Part shown: piece by piece, positions 25,748-33,216 of the stretch
Layout of the letters: every line of letters starts with the position of its first letter
Position numbering within the stretch: position 1 is the stretch's first letter
Source of the DNA: an uncultured Acetatifactor sp.
GTDB taxonomy: Bacteria; Bacillota; Clostridia; Lachnospirales; Lachnospiraceae
Assembly (NCBI GenBank): GCA_910583845.1
Contig: CAJUAB010000012.1
Span: 73,061-137,060, forward strand
Length of the DNA: 64,000 bases
Reading direction: 5' to 3'
The notes under the pieces: generated by a model
Told to the model about the DNA's origin: nothing
The model's input: only the letters and a program-made list of their open reading frames with translations
Database searches by the model: none
Position numbers and translations under genes: made by a program

Positions 25748-26524
25748 TCATATTCTGCGCATCACCGCGCGCCAGGCCCAGAAGCAGAAATTGTACAAAC
25801 TGTAGGGGACGGACAGTCCCTCCGCCCTGCGATACAGATTCCAGATCCTGCGGACAGCCTCCAGTTTGTTGGAGGAAAGGGACTGCCGGGGCCTGCGGTA
25901 CAGCACCAGATTCTGATCCAGCCCCCAGGCCGTGTGCCCCTCCCGCAGGACCTTCCACCACAGCGCGGTATCCTCGCTCTTGATTTCCGGCATCTCCAGC
26001 ATTTCTCTGGGAATCATTTGGGTGTCGAACATCACTGTGGAGGTAAAGATGGTAGTATTCTTAAGAGCTTCCCTGTAGGTCAGCCGGGAGGGCACATGCA
26101 CCACCCTGCCGGTGCCCGCTCCCTGCTCGTCCGCGAACTCATATCCCGTAAACACGAAAGCCGCCTGCTTCTCCCTCATATATTGCAGCTGCCTCTCCAG
26201 CTTTTCCGGTCTCCACAGGTCATCCGCGTCCACATAGGCGATGTACCGGCCCCGTGCCGCCAGAAGCCCTCTGTTTCTGGACCGGGCCGCTCCCATGTTT
26301 TCCTCATTGACCATAAGCCGCAGCCGCTTTTCGCCTGTGGTTTTCTGATACTCCCGGATCACCCTGGCACAGTCGTCCCCGCAGCCGTCCACCACCAGCA
26401 GCAGCTCCCAGTTTTCATAAGTCTGGGCCGCCACATGTTCCATGGTCTCCACTATATATTTTTCCGCGTTGTACACCGGTACAATGATACTGACTGTCTC
26501 GTTCACCTTGTCTCCCTGCCTCAT
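25748..26524 (-). CDS. Family 2 glycosyltransferase
   Basis: 258 residues of typical GT2 form: SIIVPVYNAEKYIVETMEHV, a VVDGCGDDCA nucleotide-binding loop, and YIAYVDADDLW as the DXD site, with MRKI/RPRQSLSS-type acceptor residues late in the protein. The ATG at 26524 overlaps the preceding stop (ATGA). A GTG six codons later has GGGAGA upstream and is an alternative start. About 110 bases separate it from the WbaP-like gene. Confidence 0.9.
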   Translation of the reverse strand: MRQGDKVNETVSIIVPVYNAEKYIVETMEHVAAQTYENWELLLVVDGCGDDCARVIREYQKTTGEKRLRLMVNEENMGAARSRNRGLLAARGRYIAYVDADDLWRPEKLERQLQYMREKQAAFVFTGYEFADEQGAGTGRVVHVPSRLTYREALKNTTIFTSTVMFDTQMIPREMLEMPEIKSEDTALWWKVLREGHTAWGLDQNLVLYRRPRQSLSSNKLEAVRRIWNLYRRAEGLSVPYSLYNFCFWAWRAVMRRI

Positions 26525-27438
26525 TCACATGCCCAGACTGTATATCCCTCTGTTTCCCCCAGCATCCGCGCCCGCAGACCGTACTCCTGTTCCATCTGTC
26601 CGCAGGCCAGAGCGACGCGGTCCGTCACCCGGGCCGGGAACACCCACAGCGCTGATCCCTGCCGGAACGCTGACTGCAGCATATAGGCATCCGCCAGCAC
26701 CTGGTCGCCCCGGTCCTGACCGTCCTCCCACACCGCCGCCACATCCTCCAGATAGATTTTCAGCCCCAGGGGAATTTCATAGGCTTCCCCCTTCTCCAGG
26801 GTTTCCATCCAGTCAAACAACCGCTGCTGTTCCATGGGGTAAGTGTCATAGGCGTAAGCGGCAGCCTCCGGCTCCCACATATTCCGCCCATACAGCAGCC
26901 GGATCTCGCCGGTGTGCCGCCGGACCTCCTCCAGCACAGCGCGCGGGCCCCACAGCAGCGCCTCCCGGCTCTCCGGCAGCTCCTCCAGGTATACCGCCGC
27001 CTGCCGGGCCGGTATCCGGTCTTGCCCGGCGCTGCGCAGATTTCCCAGATTGCCTGTGAGCAGCAGGAGGGCCAGAAGCACGGCCAGGCCGCCGGCCAGC
27101 CGCCAGGCCGCCTTCCCATCCCGGCGCTGCTGCCCGGTCAGCTCCCACAGCAGCCGTGTGCCGCCCCAGGCGATGCACAGGGTGACAGGCACCAGGCTCC
27201 AGATCCAGTGATAGCTGTAGAATCTGGTCTGGTACAGCATCAGGATCGCCGCGCTCCCCGGGAAAAGCGCCGCCGCCAGCAATGTCGCCGTCACTGCCAG
27301 CAGACGCTTTTCCCGTGTGCCGGACGTCCTTCCCGCCGCGGCAAAATACAGCAGGACCCCCAGGGCCAGCACCGCCATATGATTGCTCTGGAAATAGCCT
27401 CCCAGGCCATACAGCGCGCTCTGCAAAAGTTCTCTCAT
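26521..27438 (-). CDS. Membrane protein, probable second half of a GT-C-like pair
   Basis: 305 residues. Three or four membrane helices occupy the first 130 residues (MAVLALGVLLYFAAA, FYSYHWIWSLVPVTLCIAW, LAGGLAVLLALLLLTG); the remainder is soluble and acidic. No catalytic motif is recognised. It overlaps the upstream membrane protein by 4 bases and has a strong ribosome site (GGAGGAG) there. Many polytopic glycosyltransferases have exactly this membrane-then-soluble layout in one chain, so this gene and the next may be a split version of one protein. Confidence 0.6.
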   Translation of the reverse strand: MRELLQSALYGLGGYFQSNHMAVLALGVLLYFAAAGRTSGTREKRLLAVTATLLAAALFPGSAAILMLYQTRFYSYHWIWSLVPVTLCIAWGGTRLLWELTGQQRRDGKAAWRLAGGLAVLLALLLLTGNLGNLRSAGQDRIPARQAAVYLEELPESREALLWGPRAVLEEVRRHTGEIRLLYGRNMWEPEAAAYAYDTYPMEQQRLFDWMETLEKGEAYEIPLGLKIYLEDVAAVWEDGQDRGDQVLADAYMLQSAFRQGSALWVFPARVTDRVALACGQMEQEYGLRARMLGETEGYTVWACE

Positions 27439-28445
27439 GGCTCCTCCTCTCCCCCGAAAATCCGGGAAGACAGGCGGCGGCAGAACCCCCGGGAGCCCGC
27501 CTTGTCAAGCACCGCCATCACGGCCAGCAAAAGCAGGCACATCCCCAGTCCGTTGAAGGTCCGGCAGACGCTGGCTTCCGCCAGTACGCACAGGAGCATG
27601 CACGGCCAGGTGCGGCGCAGGTCCCTCTCAAGCCCCAGAGACAGCGCGTAGGGCAGCAGTACCAGGTTCCGGACAGAAGTTCCCAGCCATGCGCCGTGCA
27701 GGGCGGCATAGCCGTCCAGCCAGGGGAAGCCCTCCCCGCACCAGAAAATCATCGCCACCAGAATCAGCAGCAAATATTTTTTTCTCAGATGATCACCGAA
27801 TAACAGCCTGGCAAGGCGGTAGTAAGCCATATAGGCCCCCGCCAGCACCACCACCGGCATCAGGTTCTGCACCAGCACCCCGCCGTCCACCGGAAAGCAT
27901 GCGCCGATCAGCGCATACAGAGTGGGCAGGCCCAGAATCCTGTGGCGCATGGACATCCCCTGTTCATAGGCCTGTCCCGTCAGGGGATTTACCCGGTAGA
28001 TTCCGTCCGCGGCCTGAAAACTGCGCAGTGTCTCCACCGTGATATCTCCGGGAGCCGTTATGGCCGGCATACAGTATACATACACTGCCTGGGTCAGCAC
28101 CAGCACCAGGAAAAGACCGGGCAGCGCAAAACTTCCGCCCTCCTGGGGCAGTATCCGGAAGCGCTCTCTGTGTCTGCGCCAGGTCCATACCACCGGCACG
28201 AGAGAAAGCAGGCTCAGTCCCGCCAGGCCGCAATACCACAGCATCCTCAGACCGCTCAGCGACAGATGCCCAAAAGCGCCCAGCAGATGCAATGCCTCCG
28301 CCAGGCCAACGCAGCACAGTCCGCCGGTAATCCATGCGTCTGTCATAGGAACCACCTCCGGTGTGCCGCGGCGGATCACTGTCTGAACCGCCGCCCCCAG
28401 CAGCCAGGGGATCAGGGCCAGCAACAGCCATAACAGAATGATCAT
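27435..28445 (-). CDS. Polytopic membrane protein, DUF6077-like
   Basis: 336 residues, about nine helices. An extracytoplasmic loop after helix four contains ITAPGDITVETLRSFQAADG, similar in placement to the acidic first loop of GT-C enzymes. The start at 28445 is the first ATG after the promoter at 28505-28534 with a plausible GGGG site; the frame is open further upstream but would begin before the promoter. It is the first gene of the large polysaccharide transcript. The DUF6077 assignment is from memory of the family and is uncertain. Confidence 0.65.
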   Translation of the reverse strand: MIILLWLLLALIPWLLGAAVQTVIRRGTPEVVPMTDAWITGGLCCVGLAEALHLLGAFGHLSLSGLRMLWYCGLAGLSLLSLVPVVWTWRRHRERFRILPQEGGSFALPGLFLVLVLTQAVYVYCMPAITAPGDITVETLRSFQAADGIYRVNPLTGQAYEQGMSMRHRILGLPTLYALIGACFPVDGGVLVQNLMPVVVLAGAYMAYYRLARLLFGDHLRKKYLLLILVAMIFWCGEGFPWLDGYAALHGAWLGTSVRNLVLLPYALSLGLERDLRRTWPCMLLCVLAEASVCRTFNGLGMCLLLLAVMAVLDKAGSRGFCRRLSSRIFGGEEEP

Positions 28446-28504
28446 TTGCGCATCAGCCCCTTTCTCGTACAGTTTGTTGCAAGCTACGCATGTTCTCTGG
28501 AAGT

Positions 28505-28534
28505 AGTATACCACATATTTCCTGTTTTGAACAA
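28505..28534 (-). promoter_or_regulatory. Probable promoter of the polysaccharide cluster
   Basis: On the minus strand TTGTTC (28534-28529) and TATACT (28510-28505) are 18 bases apart. The start codon at 28445 lies about 53 bases after the expected transcription start. No other strong promoter was noticed between here and 3745, so most of the 28-kb cluster may be read from this site. Confidence 0.6.
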
Positions 28535-28576
28535 CAATAGAATTTACGCTCCGCCGGGATTCAATTCTCACGCATT

Positions 28577-28606
28577 AAAAAAGAGACCTGACTCAAGTCT
28601 CTTTTT
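28577..28606 (-). terminator. Bidirectional-looking intrinsic terminator after the Spo0A-C gene
   Basis: AAAAAGAGAC and GTCTCTTTTT form a perfect stem around a 9-base loop, with a T-run on the minus strand. It lies about 60 bases downstream of the stop at 28665. Confidence 0.9.
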
Positions 28607-28664
28607 GACTATAAGGGGCAGCGCTCATTGGTAATCAGCTAACTGTATTACTTGTTCAGGCCAC

Positions 28665-29042
28665 TTATCTCGCTTTCATATCCAGCCGCATCTTATCTGC
28701 GATCCGGGCTATGTACTCGCTGTTAGTGGGACGGCTTTTGCCCTGTTGCGCGGAATATCCAAACAGTTTCTCAAAGGTCTCGACGTTTCCCCTCGTCCAG
28801 GACACTTCGATGGCATTGCGTATCGCCCGCTCTACTTTCTGATCCGTGGTCTTAAAATGTTTGGCGATGGTAGGATACAACAGTTTGGTAACGCTGCTCA
28901 CCACCTCCATATCCCTGCCGGACAGCAGGATGGCATCGCGCAGATAATGATATCCTTTCAGATGCGCGGGAACGCCTATATCCAGCATGATCTCCGTGAT
29001 ATAGCACTCCAGTTCGTAATCTTTTACAGCAGAAATGTCCAT
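28665..29042 (-). CDS. Stand-alone Spo0A C-terminal DNA-binding domain protein
   Basis: 125 residues that match the effector domain of Spo0A along their whole length: IGVPAHLKGYHYLRDAI, KVERAIRNAIEVSWTRGN (the DNA-recognition helix region) and RPTNSEYIARIADK. The phosphoreceiver domain and linker of normal Spo0A (about 265 residues) are missing altogether. There is no upstream coding remnant, and the gene has its own ribosome site (AAGGGG), promoter and terminator, so it looks like a genuine small gene rather than a broken one. It should bind 0A boxes without phosphorylation control, or compete with full-length Spo0A. A perfect 0A box lies in its own promoter. It separates the polysaccharide cluster from the GtrB-like gene. 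Confidence 0.92.
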   Translation of the reverse strand: MDISAVKDYELECYITEIMLDIGVPAHLKGYHYLRDAILLSGRDMEVVSSVTKLLYPTIAKHFKTTDQKVERAIRNAIEVSWTRGNVETFEKLFGYSAQQGKSRPTNSEYIARIADKMRLDMKAR

Positions 29043-29098
29043 AATGAATTCCCCTTTCACATGTCAAGTACTGCCCCTTACTGTAATTGATTGCACTA

Positions 29099-29127
29099 AT
29101 CATATCATATCTGTCGAAAAATGTATA
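29099..29127 (-). promoter_or_regulatory. Promoter of the Spo0A-C gene containing a perfect 0A box
   Basis: TATACA (29127-29122) and TATGAT (29104-29099) are 17 bases apart on the minus strand. The 0A box TGTCGAA lies on the plus strand at 29112-29118, inside the spacer. A second overlapping TATGAT at 29104-29109 could move the start by 5 bases. A box in the spacer suggests repression, probably by Spo0A or by the gene's own product. Confidence 0.65.
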
Positions 29128-29190
29128 GTGATTTTTATTATCAAATATCTTTATATATCAACGAGAAGCAACAAATAACGAGTATTTCAT

Positions 29191-30120
29191 CTATAATTCT
29201 TCCTTTACGATATAAATCGGACGTCTTTTTACCTCCAGATAAGTCTTAGCCAGGTACTGGCCGATAATCCCCATGCAGAAGAGCTGCACACCGCTGATCA
29301 GGGAGATAATACAGACCAAAGAAGGCCAGCCCGATACCGGGTCCCCGAATATACTGGTGCGCACAATGATAAAAATAATCAAAACAAACGCCAGCACACA
29401 GAACAGCACTCCCATGATGGAAGCGATGCTCAGAGGCACAGTGGAAAAAGCGGTGATTCCCTCCAGGGAATAGATCAGCAGTTTCCAGAAATTCCACTTG
29501 GTCTCCCCCTTGGCCCGTTCCACATTTTCGTATTCCAGCCACTTTGTCTGAAATCCCACCCAGCCGTAGATGCCCTTGGTAAAACGATTGTATTCCCGCA
29601 TCTGCAAGATGGCGTTTACCATCTGACGGGTCATCAGTCGGTAATCCCTGGCGCCGTCCATAATCTCTGTCTTTGAAATATGCTTCATCAGCCGGTAGAA
29701 CATTCTGGCAAAGAGGGAGCGGACCGGGGGCTCCCCCTTCCGGCTGACGCGTCTGGTAGCCACGGAGTCATATCCCTGCTCCATATACGAATACATCTCC
29801 GGCAGCAATGCAGGCGGGTCCTGCAAATCCACATCCATCAGCACCACATAATCCCCCCGGGACTTTTCCAGTCCCGCGTACATCCCCGCCTCCTTGCCGA
29901 AATTCCGTGAGAAAGAGATCAGACGCACTCTCTCATCCCTCTCCCGCAGTTTTTTTACCTCCGCCGCCGTATGGTCCCGGGAGCCGTCGTCAATGTACAG
30001 AATCTCTATTTCCAGTTGTTTCTCCGCAAAAAAAGCCTCGTTTTTCATCAGTTCCGCATAAAAATCCGCAACCGACTCCTCTTCGTTATAACATGGGATA
30101 ATTATACTAAGCACGCACAT
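29191..30120 (-). CDS. Family 2 glycosyltransferase, GtrB/YkcC-like bactoprenol glycosyltransferase
   Basis: 309 residues: SIIIPCYNEEESVADFYAEL, LYIDDGSRDHT, the metal site VLMDVDLQDPP, SFSRNFGKEAGMYAGL, and two C-terminal membrane helices (about 230-290). These features define the GtrB/YkcC/YkoT type that makes undecaprenyl-phosphate glucose or similar donors for decoration of wall polymers. It has its own promoter (30307-30335), a leader of about 180 bases, and AGAAAGG before the ATG. No GtrA partner lies next to it; one is encoded at 2573-2989. Confidence 0.92.
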   Translation of the reverse strand: MCVLSIIIPCYNEEESVADFYAELMKNEAFFAEKQLEIEILYIDDGSRDHTAAEVKKLRERDERVRLISFSRNFGKEAGMYAGLEKSRGDYVVLMDVDLQDPPALLPEMYSYMEQGYDSVATRRVSRKGEPPVRSLFARMFYRLMKHISKTEIMDGARDYRLMTRQMVNAILQMREYNRFTKGIYGWVGFQTKWLEYENVERAKGETKWNFWKLLIYSLEGITAFSTVPLSIASIMGVLFCVLAFVLIIFIIVRTSIFGDPVSGWPSLVCIISLISGVQLFCMGIIGQYLAKTYLEVKRRPIYIVKEEL

Positions 30121-30306
30121 TTTCTTTCCTTTCTCTGTTCGGTGTTCCTCTTGCCTCCCGGACCAGCCGTCGGATCACCGTATGAATTACCACTCTTTCC
30201 GGAAGTCTGCCCTGTAAATTTTCCTTTATATCTTTCTGCCCGGAATCTCTGCCAAAAATGCACAAATGAGTACAGAAATTACGCTCAGAATATACAAATA
30301 TAAAAA

Positions 30307-30335
30307 ATACTACCATATATTATCGATATTTTCAA
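30307..30335 (-). promoter_or_regulatory. Sigma-A promoter of the GtrB-like gene
   Basis: TTGAAA (30335-30330) and TAGTAT (30312-30307) lie 17 bases apart. The 320-base space between the GtrB-like gene and yuiD (30121-30441) holds this promoter, the yuiD promoter and an AT-rich leader; no further gene or clear RNA structure was seen. Confidence 0.75.
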
Positions 30336-30387
30336 CACTTTCTACATCTTCGATCATACGAAAAGCTCAGAAAACGTATTATAGATC

Positions 30388-30416
30388 TGGATATCCCAAA
30401 TGGAATCGTGTATAAT
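30388..30416 (+). promoter_or_regulatory. Promoter of yuiD
   Basis: TATAAT lies at 30411-30416 and is preceded by TG. The -35 region about 17 bases upstream is weak (TGGATA-like). The expected transcription start near 30423 lies between two in-frame ATGs and supports the downstream ATG at 30442 as the start codon. Confidence 0.55.
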
Positions 30417-30441
30417 GTATAAGGAAATGAGGTTAGGAAAC

Positions 30442-30909
30442 ATGAATTTTTTTACCGGACTGATGCAAAATAAGATTTTTCTGGCGGCCGCCCTGGGCTG
30501 GCTGATTGCGCAGATTCTCAAGACACTGATTCACTTGCTGTTTACCAAAAGGTTTGTGGCGGAGCGCCTGGTAGGGAGCGGCGGTATGCCCAGTTCCCAT
30601 TCCGCCACCGTATGCGCGCTGGTCACAGCCACATATCTGGAACACGGCAGCGCCGATTATGCTTTTGCCATCTCCCTGGTCATAGCGATCATCGTTATGT
30701 ATGACGCCACCGGAGTCCGTCGCGAGACGGGGATTCAGGCCCAGCTGCTGAACAATATCATAAAAATATTTGAAGATATGGGACGGGACGAGTTATCCGC
30801 CCAGGACAAGCTGAAGGAATTTATCGGCCATACACCCTTTCAGGTCCTGATGGGCGCTGTTTTGGGTGTGTTTGTGGCCATATTGTTCTATCAGATCCTA
30901 ATCAAGTAG
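30442..30909 (+). CDS. yuiD: Divergent PAP2 family protein (YuiD/DUF212)
   Basis: 155 residues with about four membrane helices. The phosphatase-like signature SGGMPSSHSATVCAL and the YDATGVRRETG region are both present, as in YuiD and plant homologues of the acid phosphatase/vanadium haloperoxidase superfamily. A lipid-phosphate phosphatase role is likely but not proven for the family. It is the only clear plus-strand gene here. Its last two codons and stop (AAG-TAG region) come from the end of the group II intron; without the intron the frame would read CTA-TAA and end two residues earlier. Confidence 0.88.
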   Translation: MNFFTGLMQNKIFLAAALGWLIAQILKTLIHLLFTKRFVAERLVGSGGMPSSHSATVCALVTATYLEHGSADYAFAISLVIAIIVMYDATGVRRETGIQAQLLNNIIKIFEDMGRDELSAQDKLKEFIGHTPFQVLMGAVLGVFVAILFYQILIK

Positions 30910-32769
30910 GGGAGATTTTCTCTCCCCTCTCACACCACCAGTACGTGCCGTTCGGCATACGGCGGTTCAACTTAACTTCAAGGCGTGACGCTCATTGTAA
31001 TAGTCGAAACAACTTATCAGTCCTGCTTTGGTGAGTACACCCTTGGAAACCGCCCGGCTTAAACATGATTTTGTGGCAACAAGCTGATATCGGTCTCCCC
31101 AGTATGCAGTTCGTCTCGCCTCGTTTTTACCTATCCCAAGTTTCTGCAATCCCCACTGCCGCTTCTTCGGTACTTTCCATTGTTTCCATATGATAATTCT
31201 AAGTCTTGTCCTCAAATGGGCATCAATGTCTGCCATCGCTGTTTTCATGGAACCAAGAGCGTAGTAATTTATCCACCCTCTTGTCACCTGATTGATTTTC
31301 TCAATCTTACCTGTGACTGTCCCGGGAATTTTCCTGCAAGTCAACTCTTTCAGCCTGCTCTTGAATTTCTTCACTGAGTCCTGATGCGGCCTGCATTTCC
31401 ATTCTTTTGCCTTGCTGTCCTTGTAGAATCCAAATCCAAGGTATTTCACCTTCTGCGGCCTTGCGATATGGGTCTTCGTCATGTTGACCTTTAGTCCGAG
31501 TTTCCTCTGAATCCACTCCGCCACTGAATGCATAACCCTCTTTGCACTTGATTCACTTCTTACTGCTATTACACAGTCATCGGCATATCTTGTGAATCGT
31601 AGTCCTCTTGCTTCCAGTTCTTTGTCCAGTTCATTCAACATAATGTTTGACAGAAGCGGCGACAGGTTGCCTCCCTGCGGTGTTCCGAGTTTTGTTTCCT
31701 CGTATCCCTGCGGTGTCATGACCCCTGCTTTCAGATATTTGCGGATTAGTGATTCCGTATCACCGTCTTTGATGATATCATGGACTAGGCTCATAAGCCT
31801 GTCCTGCGGCACGTTATCGAAAAACTTCTCCAAATCAATGTCCACTATCCACTCATATCCCTCGTTCAGGTACACAAGCAATTGCCTGATGGCCATTTCA
31901 CAGCTTCTGTTTGGTCTGAAGCCATAGCTCCTTTCCGAAAACAAGGGTTCACACATGGGACTTATCACTTGCGCTATGCCTTGCTGAATTACCCTGTCCA
32001 TCACGGTCGGTATTCCGAGTTTCCTCACTCCTCCATCTGGCTTGGGTATCTCTACCCTCCTGACTGGCTGGGGCTTATATTCCCTGCGTCTGATTTGCTC
32101 CCGGATTCTCTCCCAATTCTCCTTGATATATTCACCAAGTTCTTCAACCGTCACATCGTCTACACCGCCTGCTCCTTTATTCATACAGACCTTTCGGTAT
32201 GCAGTGTTCATGTTGTCTTTGGACAGTATCTTTTCTAACAGTTCCGACATTGCCTTGTGTGCTTTCTCCTTTCCGTTTTCATGGATTCGCCCTATGTGGC
32301 ACAGTCTCTGCTCATTTACGTTTCGCCATTCCTGCTGTCAGGTATTCCATGAAGCATACATTTGATTACACGGTTACGTTGTTCGGCCCTTTGACAGTGC
32401 CTGTTTCGAGGCTCTGCCTACTACGGCCTCTGCTGACTTCTCACGATAAATCGTTTTCAACCGCAGGCGGGATGTTTCAACCAATACCCGCGTCCGTGAG
32501 ACCTCACGGGATAAGCCTCCCAGTCTTTCCTCGTCTACCTGTCTGATTTACACACATGGGTTACGGTTGCCTTTGGGACTTCGCTGTCTTTAGCCAGCTT
32601 ATCCGCCATGTTTGCCTCATATCAGATTTCTGTTCGTCAGGCTACGATTTCGCTATCCCTTCTTCTCGCCCACACCTCACAGTGTGAACCTTGGGAGTCG
32701 CTTGGGGGGTCGTCGGCAACTACGCCCCTTGTGGACTTTCACCACAGACTGACGGCATGCCCGTCATAC
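30901..32769 (-). mobile_element. Complete group II intron (probable class C)
   Basis: On the minus strand the element begins near 32769 with GTATG (close to the GUGYG consensus), followed by the domain I sequence CAGTCTGTGGTGAAAGTCC and about 500 bases of structured RNA. The reverse transcriptase gene lies in domain IV. Domain V is recognisable near 30963-30925 (ACCGCCGTATGCC, GAAC loop, GGCACGTAC, GGTGGT), and domain VI is a GGGGAGAG/CTCCCC hairpin ending CTACTTGAT at 30901. The insertion lies one base beyond the T-run of the HPr terminator, the preferred target of class C introns. Both boundaries are inferred and may shift by a few bases. Confidence 0.85.
30967..32250 (-). CDS. ltrA: Group II intron reverse transcriptase/maturase
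   Basis: 427 residues: reverse transcriptase blocks (RRVEIPKPDGGVRKLGIPT, YGFRPNRSC, WIVDIDLEKFFD, GTPQGGNLSPLLSNIML and the active-site YADD), then a maturase domain with RGWINYYA. There is no C-terminal HNH endonuclease domain, consistent with class C. The frame is intact and so is the RNA around it, so the element may still splice and move. The ribosome site before the ATG at 32250 is distant (AAGGAG about 15 bases away), as is common inside domain IV. Confidence 0.95.
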   Translation of the reverse strand: MSELLEKILSKDNMNTAYRKVCMNKGAGGVDDVTVEELGEYIKENWERIREQIRRREYKPQPVRRVEIPKPDGGVRKLGIPTVMDRVIQQGIAQVISPMCEPLFSERSYGFRPNRSCEMAIRQLLVYLNEGYEWIVDIDLEKFFDNVPQDRLMSLVHDIIKDGDTESLIRKYLKAGVMTPQGYEETKLGTPQGGNLSPLLSNIMLNELDKELEARGLRFTRYADDCVIAVRSESSAKRVMHSVAEWIQRKLGLKVNMTKTHIARPQKVKYLGFGFYKDSKAKEWKCRPHQDSVKKFKSRLKELTCRKIPGTVTGKIEKINQVTRGWINYYALGSMKTAMADIDAHLRTRLRIIIWKQWKVPKKRQWGLQKLGIGKNEARRTAYWGDRYQLVATKSCLSRAVSKGVLTKAGLISCFDYYNERHALKLS

Positions 32770-32770
32770 T

Positions 32771-32805
32771 AAAAAGAGTCCATCCCGCGAAAGGATGGAC
32801 TCTTT
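32771..32805 (-). terminator. Intrinsic terminator of the HPr gene, intron target
   Basis: AAAGAGTCCATCC (32805-32793) and GGATGGACTCTTT (32785-32773) form a 13-bp stem with a 7-base loop and a T-run, ending one base before the intron. Before insertion it would also have terminated convergent yuiD. Confidence 0.93.
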
Positions 32806-32821
32806 CAATCCACATCCGGCT

Positions 32822-33085
32822 TTACTCCCCCAAGCCGCTTTCCACTGCGCCGATCAATGTTTTCAGGGCTTCCTGCTCATCCTCCCCCTCGCAGGTAAAC
32901 TCGATCTCATCTCCGCACTTCACACAGGCGCCCAGCACACTCAGTACGCTTTTGGCATTGGCCGTACTGTCCCGGAACTGAAAGGTAATCAGGGATTTGA
33001 ACTGCATCGCCTCCTTACATAATATGCCCGCCGGTCTCAGATGCAGACCCGTGGGATTTTTGATTGTGACCTTCTGGCTAACCAT
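32822..33085 (-). CDS. ptsH: HPr family phosphocarrier protein
   Basis: 87 residues. The active His is in TGLHLRPAG (near residue 15) and the regulatory Ser in NAKSVLSVLG (near 46), so both the PTS phosphotransfer site and the HPr-kinase site are present. It carries phosphate from enzyme I to sugar-specific EIIA proteins and in Firmicutes takes part in carbon catabolite control. AGGAGG lies 10 bases before the ATG at 33085, which is preferred over upstream ATGs. It follows glmM by about 130 bases. Confidence 0.93.
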   Translation of the reverse strand: MVSQKVTIKNPTGLHLRPAGILCKEAMQFKSLITFQFRDSTANAKSVLSVLGACVKCGDEIEFTCEGEDEQEALKTLIGAVESGLGE

Positions 33086-33216
33086 AATACTCATACCTCC
33101 TACATAAAATCGCTGCGTGACGGCTCCAAAGGGCAAAGAGCCTTCACGACTTTTTCGTCCGGCCCGGAATTTAGACGGACTATTTGAAGATCAGAAAATC
33201 TTCTCTGCCTGTTTGC

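Noticed and set aside
30107..30316. A 69-codon frame in the leader of the GtrB-like gene
   Set aside because: It starts at or before the predicted transcription start, overlaps the GtrB-like start codon, and has no domain or ribosome site.
33137..33216. GAAGAT/ATCTTC hairpin after glmM as a terminator
   Set aside because: The stem is short and followed by AAATAG on the minus strand rather than a T-run.
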